Assembly: GCA_963556145.1 (NCBI GenBank) | Contig: OY744470.1 | Span: forward strand, 4,216,001-4,280,000 | Length of the DNA: 64,000 nucleotides | Direction of reading: 5' to 3' | Source: Hygrocybe punicea | Taxonomy: Eukaryota > Basidiomycota > Agaricomycetes > Agaricales > Hygrophoraceae | Shown here: positions 56,625 to 64,000 of the stretch, in pieces | Layout of the letters: every line of letters starts with the position of its first letter | Position numbering within the stretch: position 1 is the first letter of the stretch | The notes under the pieces: model-generated | What the model was told of the DNA's origin: nothing | Databases searched by the model: none | The model's input: the letters and a program-made list of their open reading frames with translations, nothing else | Made by a program: the position numbers and the translations under genes

Positions 56625-58515
56625 TGTAATACGAAAGGTGCAACCTGTGCGATGACTCAGAAGTCACGGCCCATTAGAGAACTGGCATATTGTACAAGTG
56701 TATGACCAGAAATTTTGTTGATATCTGTACCATTGAGATCAATTGACTCGAGTCGTACCTCAAGGAGTGCTTTGTTAGCTGCAGTTTTCAGTTGGTTTTG
56801 CACGACATCTCTCCAGAGGTACTTCACAAAACCGAGGAGTATCACATGCAAGATTTCGACTGGCATGTCAGAATGCAGATCAAGACCTTGTCAAGCAAAC
56901 CATTAATGTTCCTTTCCTATGTTGATTAATGAATGCATTTACCTTTGATCCGCCATACAGGACTCTGCAAGTTGCGGGGCAGAGTGGTAATGTAATCATC
57001 TAACACTTGCTGTTTCTGCACAGCACCGTGGCACCCTTTGTATGAGTTGGCCATGCGTTGAAGATAAGTATCTAGAAATGTGTCCTCCACACCCAATTTT
57101 GTCTTCTCAGCCTTGATCTTAGATTGATTTCCAACCGTTTTCGCCAGTCTGAAAAGAGTATCGAGTTGCTTGAGCGTGCTTTCCCTGGATCGAAGATCAC
57201 CAATCTAAAACAATTGACAGTGCCATCTTTACAGGAGAAAACGAGGGGAAAAAACGAACTCTGGTGAATCGACGTACTCTATCTATCATCTCTGCCATGG
57301 TCTCTAACTTTTTCTGGCCTTGCACTGGTTGCTCAGTCTCACTTGCATTTCCGATCTCGAACTCAGCATCAGCATGCTGGCCCTCATCCATGTCCTGCGT
57401 TTCTGTTCCATCATCACTTCCTCCCACCATGCATACCTGGCAGAAAATTTCCCATTCATGCCAATGTGACAGGCCAGCTCACTTTGCATGAGGTTGTCCA
57501 CTGGCAAGGACACGATGAAAGGCAGTACCAATACGCACTCTTGATGCATGCAATCCCAAGCCCATATACCTGACTCCCAGGCTGACCTGCAAGATTGTCA
57601 GTGTCTAGAGAGAAATGTTTGAGATTTGCCCACTTGAACTGGCTGAGGATCCCATCTAACATTTTGAGTGGTGGCGCAGTATTTGACATGCAAAAGAAAT
57701 GTATGTTGTACTCCTTTTGTGAATGAGAACGTGGGAGGCCGGCAGGGGTGAATAAGTAGGAATTATGTTTGTTCCATTTTTTTGATGCATTTCCTGAAGT
57801 GTCATCGCAGTAGAGCCAAACCAGGAATGCATATACGCGGGCACCGTTTGCAATTGCTCTCCAACAATTACCCACTTTGGGTTCGGTCCAAGTCCATGGC
57901 TGCAGCTCTCCATGAGGGTCATTCAAGGAGCCTGTGTGAAGACCATGACTGAGTCTTCAGCGAAGTAATTCAGATCATATGAACTCACCAATAATGTGAG
58001 ATGTGTGTGGTAAGCTGCGAGATGCACTACTTGCATCCCAACTCCTGAATGACAAGATGAACTGCAACCTCGATCTCATTGTATTCCTCTACAATCCATC
58101 CACTATCATGTTCACGAGATACTGTGTGAAGCGTCCATGCCTTCGCAAACAACTTCCCCTGACGAGAAAACCATCGTATGGGCATGCAAGGACCGATATC
58201 TCTGGCAAGACAGGGTTCAAAAATGAAATAATGTTGATGTTGGATAATTGCCAGCAGGGTTAGAAGAGATGGATCTGTTTCCTCCTGCCAATGTGTCACT
58301 TGGTGGTACTCATTGACAGTCTTGCCGGTATCTTCTGGATAGAAATGGAGGTGTGGTTGGACTCGTGGATTTGCCATTTCCTTGCATTGAGACATTGGAC
58401 ATGGAGAGTGTCTTCGAGCTAATCGCTGGCTCAGAGGCTAAGACTAAATCTAGAACTCTACTGACCTAAACAGGGCTATCTACTGCATCGAACCGTGGGA
58501 AGGTCATGTGATCAC

Positions 58516-58544
58516 TGGACTAGTGGCTACAATCCACTAGTCCA
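58516..58544. repeat. 11-bp hairpin TGGACTAGTGG / CCACTAGTCCA
   Basis: A perfect 11-bp inverted repeat around a 7-base loop (CTACAAT), in a gap between coding blocks of the large gene. No function is assigned. Confidence 0.7.
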
Positions 58545-59019
58545 ACGTCAATAATAATATCACAATCAAGTGTGAATGCTCACCTGAGCAATGATATCGT
58601 TTAATGAATTAACAGAATATTTATGGCCGAAAGCACCATTGTAAGAGAGGGTCCTTATGCCGCATGTCTTTTGCAAAGTTTTCCCAAGCGTCTTCATTGT
58701 CTTGGCAAATGGCGCTCCAGTAATATCGTTGATTCTGAGTAGCCAAGCAGCTAGGTCAATCTGATGCTCCGAAAAGGCTGACCGGGGTAAATGTGTCATG
58801 ATATCCATTGTACATGTCTCAAAAGATAATTATTGATAAATAAACATACAAGAATATAACACTGACCAGTTTGTCAGGCCAGGGGTACCACGGATTTGAT
58901 TCATCATAAGTGGATCTGTTGAAATTTCCACAATCATAAAATATGTGTGTAATATGACCAGGCAAATGAACTTCATATGGGAATCCATGTTGGACCAACA
59001 TTTGTCGTCGTCTTAATTA

Positions 59020-59832
59020 CAGCCATTTGCATAATTCTTGGCAGTAAATGCACTTTTTTCAATCAATTAAGAAATATGGACTTGGTGGAATTTCCAATGC
59101 TGAATCTTGTATCTCATGAAATACTGCATGGATTGAGATGGGTATAGAGGGAAATTTGTACTGTTCTTGAAGGGCTATCTGCTCCTGTAATTATATTTGA
59201 AACAATATTTAGTGGATGATGAGTTGTAGATGAAACAAGAGGTAAACCAGTACTTTTTAACACCCAAAATGATATTATCAAATTATGGCATCAAATGAGC
59301 TCCTATGAAGAAGATTGCAGGGAGAAAATTGTCCATTTTTTCAAGGGCTAGAAGTACATATACCGTGTTTTTCTTTATTTTTGTTCTGTGAGTCTATAAT
59401 GCATCTATATTATGTTTGTCTGCATGGGAGTGAAATACCACAAGAATCATAAATATGGACTCACAGAACAAAAATAAAGAAAAACACGGTATATGTACTT
59501 CTAGCCCTTGAAAAAATGGACAATTTTCTCCCTGCAATCTTCTTCATAGGAGCTCATTTGATGCCATAATTTGATAATATCATTTTGGGTGTTAAAAAGT
59601 ACTGGTTTACCTCTTGTTTCATCTACAACTCATCATCCACTAAATATTGTTCCAAATATAATTACAGGAGCAGATAGCCCTTCAAGAATAGTACAAATTT
59701 CCCCCTATACCCATCTCAATCCATGCAGTATTTCATGAGATACAAGATTCAGCATGGGAAATTCCACCAAGTCCATATTTCTTAATTGATTGAAAAAAGT
59801 GCATTTACTGCCAAGAATTATGCAAACGGCTG
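59020..59832. mobile_element. Palindromic mariner-like MITE, copy 2, complete
   Basis: 813 bp. Termini are CAGCCATTTGCATAATTCTT and, inverted, CAGCCGTTTGCATAATTCTT, with TA at both flanks (59018-59019, 59833-59834). Arms of about 370 bp include AATATGGACTTGGTGGAATT. The inner part is homologous to 24388-25150. It is inserted between the zinc-finger exon and the LPGHITHIFYDCG exon of the large transposon gene. Confidence 0.85.
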
Positions 59833-60676
59833 TAATACCAATGCAATTCAGAATAGAAGTGGAGAAAACGGTAAAGACGTCACCATTTTCTTCAAAGTCA
59901 TCTTCACCGCAATCAACCACCTCATCATCAGAGATGTCAGCGCCATCAATAATATCCAGGATACATTTTGCAACTTCTATCTTGGGATCAACAGGAGTAA
60001 TCATCGAGCCGTCTTCGCCTTCATCTTCGTATTGCATAATACTGTCATATTCATCCGCTTGCAGATTGATATCGTTATGGGCACCTTGCATATTATAGGA
60101 AGGGCCACTGTAATAACCATCGAATGCAGGATTTGTACCTGACATAAAGGAAGCAGCTGATTCCCAGGGTGTTGCTGCTGAATCGGCTTGAGAGAAATTT
60201 TGTTTCTGCTGGTAATATTTCACAGCATTTTAGTGCATCTGTGTTTGTTCGTGCTGAGCGAGATGTTTTCTGTTGTGCAGTTTACGATCCATGCAGGCTT
60301 GACATGTCCATTTCCCATTGGATACTTGATTCCACCGTTCAAGACAAATATAATGTTAGTTTATATATATATGCGTCATTGTATGATATTAATACACTCA
60401 AGTGAGGGATGAGCACTCTTGGATGTCATACTTGCATATTAGAACTAGGTGTGTAATTGTGCCTGCGAAGATTATTTTAGTGGACACACGATAGGTTTGG
60501 TTTGCAACAATGTTGCACACCAGGACTCTGTGACAGGGAGTTCCAACTGGAGGGACAGCAGAAGACGACAGGTGAGTTGCCATGAGGGTGATGCCTTTCT
60601 CGCTGTGTAAGACCTCTGTTCGCGCGTAACATAAGATCTAGGTTAACTACAAATACATGCATCTGTTTCCCACTGT

Positions 60677-60724
60677 CACCCCAAGCACCAGGTTTTTTAA
60701 TCAGGAGGCTGAAAAGGGGAAAAT
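60677..60724. repeat. ~48-bp repeat, right copy
   Basis: Direct repeat of 50676-50723 (CCCCAAGCACCAGGTTTTT and AATCAGGAGGCTGAAAAGG). Confidence 0.8.
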
Positions 60725-60764
60725 AGCTTCAGGCCCACCAACTCTTCTGGCTGTGTAGAATTCT

Positions 60765-60866
60765 GATAAGAATTGAAATATTTTGAATATAATTTGAAGG
60801 TAATGTGTCTTTTCTGAGGCAACCCATATTTGGATGCTTATGTAAGCTTGTCCAAACATGGCTAGG
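60765..60866. repeat. ~115-bp dispersed repeat, copy 2
   Basis: Homologous to 22484-22602. It ends at GTCCAAACATGG, 7 bp before the start of the hAT left terminus region. Confidence 0.75.
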
Positions 60867-60872
60867 ACCACA

Positions 60873-63800
60873 TAGTGTTGCCGTGGTTTCGCTCGAAAGC
60901 GGCTAGCTGTCTGAGCTGAGCCGAAAGTTAGCTAAGCCGAGCAGATGATCCGCTACTTAGCTTCTCACGGCTTGGCTTTGCTGTAGCTCTGGCTCCAAGC
61001 CGCTCAAGCTGCTTGAAGCTACCACACAGTTCCAAATGTAGCCTCTCAATAATATTCTCCTCGTCGAATCTTCGAGCGCTCACAGAACTGCTGCAATGGC
61101 CTATCTAGTTAGGCATGTGGGCTCATGGGAAGATCTAGATGGCCTCGAGGCTACTACATGTGCAAGGCGAGGTGGCTGGTCAGTTTTCTACATCAACGGG
61201 CATTAGTACAATGACAATGACTCAAGGAACCCCTCCCTCTTTCACATTGCAACATCCTAATCATGCCTCCACGATGGGTTTTTGAAAATGGAGCTGTGGA
61301 ATCGTCTTTTCAGGCTGAAATGCCTACCTCTCAGCCCTTAATGCCCATTAGACCTGGCCGGCGCAAGCGAGACCGACGTGATCCCCCAGAATCCGAATAT
61401 ACCACCAATAACGACAATCCACCCACTCCAAGTCGACGAGAAAACCGTCGTCAACGGCGGCAAGGCCCTCTGCCCCCCGTTACCACTGTTCCACCGCTGA
61501 TGCCACCACCCGTTGATTCCCCTCAATTCCCAGTGGTACCAGAGGTTCCACCTCCGAGTCATGCCCATCTCAGTCCAGCACCCAACATTCCAAGTATTCC
61601 GCCGACAGCGCCAGGTACACCACTTGCAGCACAAGAACCTGCTTTGACCACAGCCTCGGTTACAAGGCCCACCCCTATGTCAATCCCCTCTGCCATACCC
61701 AGACCACGCCAATCAACTAGCACCTGTCCAACCACCCTCCCCCAGATTCCCCGACGTTCCGTTTCATCTGATTCATCGGGTTCACATCGTTCAAATCCTA
61801 GAGCTGGCCGGCATAGCCGGGCTTCCCGATCAGGACCTGCTGGTAATAGAACAGGAAAAAAGGCTCAGGACGTCTGGTCTTTCTTCTCAAAGGAAACGGA
61901 TGAGAATGTTTGCAAACTCTGCCAGTAAGTGGTTCGCTTTTGTGGCTTGTCAAACATTAATTTGCTATATCATGCAGGCATGAGCACGAAATAGACCCGA
62001 AGAAACGTATCAAGCATTATGGAAAAGGCACAGGGACAACTGTCCTTAGGAAACACCTTGCCGATGCCCATATTGACATTTGGGTCCCTGGATGCGAGAA
62101 ACTGGACATTCGAATCACTGCAAAAGAAGTACGGCAGGCAGTAGACGACTATCATAGACAGCAGGGCCACACTGCTGGGGCTGCCAAGCAGTCAACTCCG
62201 CAACCAGGGCGACCTGAATTTTCCAAGGAAGCATTTGTAGACGCGATCGCCGAGTTTATTGTTGCAGACGACCAGGTTATTAGTAATTATGTTGATGCTC
62301 CCCAGTACATCACACTAATTTGTTTCAAGTCTATCAATGTCATTGAGTGTCCACAACTACGGGCCATCTTCATGATGCTGCGTCAAGAGCTGAAAGACTC
62401 GGACATTCCGCATAGGTCGACAATTCGGAGTCGCATTCTAGAGTTGTGGGATGAGCATCTTGATGGACTAGAGACCAAAATGGCGGTATGTGATAGTTGT
62501 GATCTACTCATCTTTGCTGGGGAATGTAATCAGCTTCAACAGGCATCTCTCGGCAAAGTCTCGTTTACAATGGATATGTGGTCGGATCCCAACTTGACAC
62601 CATACATGGCTGTCACAGCGCATTGGATCGAAGCAAAGATTCAGCAAACATCACACGGCCCACAGCATATCTTACAATTGCGAGCTGATTTAGTGGGATT
62701 TACACGAGTCCCAGGCCATCATAGTGGAGAACACCTTGCACAAGCGTTTATCCATATTCTAAATCGTATTAAGATTCTACACAAGGTTTATATAATTTTC
62801 TGAGCCTTTCGTTTAATTTTGACCATCTAATATGTAGATTGGATGGATCACCCTTGATAACGCATCCAACAACGACACATTTATGGTTGCATTACACTGT
62901 GAGCTCTGCAAGCTCAACATTCCTTTCGATGCTATCAAACGGCGGATCTGGTATCAGTTCTATTGTATGCTTGTTTGTTGAAAGATTCATTCTCTGTGCT
63001 AGATGTTTCCCCCACGTAGTTAATCTAGCTTGCAAAGCCGTTCTCACCGCAATTACAAACATAGATTTTGCACGGTTTGACTCACCTAATTTTGTCCCTG
63101 ACAATACAGTGGCCTCGACGCTTCGTGAGGCTATCAACAAAGACCCCATTGCAAGTTCTCGCACTCTTGTTCGTACGGTATGTATTCTGTTAGATCATGT
63201 GGTAGTTTGCTTCTTCCTCATAGATAATAAGATACGTGCCTCCTCATTGCGCCGACAATATTTCTCAGAGGTTCTGAAAACTCTCAAACAAGGCGATCTA
63301 CAGTTATTACGCGACGTTGATACACGATGGTCATCGACATTGCTAATGGTGGAACGTGTGCTGATTCTCCGTGCAGTAAGTAGCTCTGCAAGGCTTTTTT
63401 TATTCTACAAGCTTAGATGTTAGGCAATTGAAAAGTTTCTCGAAAGCGAGGACTTCAAGGAACTTCGCCAATACCAGCTTCACACAAATGAATGGAAGGC
63501 TCTCGAGGCCTTCAGGGTCATCCTTGCAGTACGTCCTTTTACCATTTCTCCACCCAGCCCAGCCTGAAGTGTCTTCCAGGTACCACACGGTTTCCAGCAG
63601 AAGCTTTCAGGAGAGAAAACACCAACATTGTGTCACGCCATCCCATTTTATGATGCAATGATGCGAGTATGGGAAAAACATCAAGTCGACAGCCCAGAAA
63701 CAGCCCATGTGGTCGATGCTGGTCTCGACAAGCTAGAATCATATTCATTGAGAGCATCATCGGTTCCGGCATACATTTTAGCAATGCGTATGTATCAATA

Positions 63801-64000
63801 TCTGGTCTTGATGCGTGTATTGAATTTGACCTGTTAGTCATCAATCCCGCCGTAAAACTCAAGTGGTACAAGCGATGGGAACCTTCCAAAGTAGAGTCCG
63901 TGATAGCACTGTTCATTCGTGAGGTGCGTGAACTGTCTTTCACACATCCTAACAAGCTAATGTAAAACCCAGCTGCGAGCCTACCAGAAACAACCAGATG
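60873..64000 (+). mobile_element. hAT transposon, right end outside the window
   Basis: A left terminus candidate TAGTGTTGCCGTGG at 60873 is followed by subterminal AGCGGCTAGC, AGCTAAGC and AAGCCG-type words (60895-61020), typical of fungal hAT ends, and then by the transposase gene. The right end and target duplication lie beyond 64000. Confidence 0.7.
61263..63960 (+). CDS. hAT transposase with BED zinc finger, C terminus beyond window
   Basis: Start MPPRWVFENGA at 61263. A Pro/Ser/Arg-rich region of ~190 residues precedes the BED finger: VWSFFSKETDENVCKLC, split by an intron (61925-61977), then QHEHEIDPKKRIKHYGKG and VLRKHLADAH. Next come FVDAIAEFIVADDQVISNYV, a 57-nt intron (62486-62542, GTATGTG..CAACAG), SLGKVSFTMDMWSDPNLTPY (catalytic-core start, MDMWSDPN), intron 62787-62839, GWITLDNASNNDTFMVALH, CFPHVVNLACKAVL, LLRDVDTRWSSTLLMVERVL and NPAVKLKWYKRWEPSKVESV. 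These are the hAT RNase H-like blocks in order. The C-terminal dimerisation domain is beyond the window. I saw no obvious stop, but not every intron was resolved. Confidence 0.85.

Larger units (their letters stand above)
54830..60330 (-). pseudogene. Large CACTA/Tnp2-like transposon protein, decayed
   Basis: The minus-strand remnant is read in family order. A zinc finger CQACMDRKLHNRKHLAQH (60306-60232) is followed by an in-frame TAA and YYQQKQNFSQADS. After a MITE: LPGHITHIFYDCGNFNRSTY and NPWYPWPDK (58970-58880), LPRSAFSEHQIDLAAWLLRI, TLSYNGAFGHKYSVNSLNDI, VQPHLHFYPEDTGKTVNEYH (58370), YIFEPCLARDIGPCMPIRWF-type text, LYCDDTSGNASKKWNKHNSY and LPRSHSQKEYNIHFFCMSNT (57810-57690). Then come MPVEILHVILLGFVKYLWRD (56866), a TGA, a second MITE, VIAQVAPFV-HGLVSE, FAPSRDIALAFAHANRIRHL (55800) and NSANTAQSQPDAIFLQ (55260). 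The order resembles large Agaricomycete proteins that I associate with CACTA/Tnp2-type elements. That class assignment is tentative; the gene being a broken multi-copy element is firmer. Confidence 0.55.

Noticed and set aside
50676..60724. Long terminal repeats of a retrotransposon
   Set aside because: The direct repeats are only ~48 bp, and there is no reverse transcriptase, integrase or gag-like frame between them.

Overview
The window looks like a transposon-rich region of an Agaricomycete (mushroom-forming basidiomycete) genome. Three things point there: short GT-AG introns of about 48 to 70 nt, a Plavaka-type and a KDZ-type transposase that I know mainly from Agaricomycetes, and a fungal rhodopsin-like membrane protein. 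I saw no rRNA, tRNA, CRISPR array or ordinary housekeeping gene. All assignments come from reading motifs and reading frames by eye. No database search or alignment program was run.

Layout. 1-4865: two modules made of a ~147-bp GC-rich minisatellite, an ~86-bp hairpin minisatellite and an A-rich tail; each ends in a hairpin plus CTAGT that looks like a Helitron 3' terminus. 5094-21172: two Helitron copies tail to tail. Copy A (+) is a 5'-truncated 4353-bp piece. Copy B (-) is long and has the same 4353-bp segment, a Rep domain and an N-terminal repeat domain, but carries a frameshift, an amber stop and a mariner-like MITE. The ~2.5-kb spacer holds a small two-exon gene. 21.2-24.4 kb: repeats with no clear gene. 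24.4-27.9 kb: a KDZ transposase whose 3' end is lost at a palindromic MITE. 28.3-34.1 kb: a Plavaka (CACTA-like) element with a transposase that appears intact and a divergent second gene. 34.1-34.9 and 41.7-42.6 kb: two 849-bp perfect-architecture palindromic MITEs with 3-bp target duplications. 35.9-36.5 kb: a frameshifted PD-(D/E)XK-like gene. 36.9-38.6 kb: a gene built from an array of fourteen 33-nt microexons. 40.2-41.4 kb: a multi-exon unknown gene. 42.5-44.2 kb: a chimera of a rhodopsin-like membrane protein and a USP-like domain related to the Helitron C terminus. 44.5-49.7 kb: two divergent unknown genes around a 24-bp palindrome. 50.8-60.3 kb: three decayed minus-strand genes (an unknown family, a PD-(D/E)XK-like gene and a large CACTA/Tnp2-like gene) hit by two more MITEs. 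60.9-64.0 kb: a hAT transposon that runs off the end.

How the parts fit. Nearly everything is mobile DNA or a gene damaged by it, with at least five DNA-transposon groups (Helitron, Plavaka/CACTA, KDZ, hAT, Tc1/mariner-like). The most unusual signals are the USP-like deubiquitinase-type domain on the Helitron helicase and its second occurrence fused in frame to a seven-helix-type membrane protein, and the in-phase 33-nt microexon array that encodes an 11-residue amphipathic repeat.
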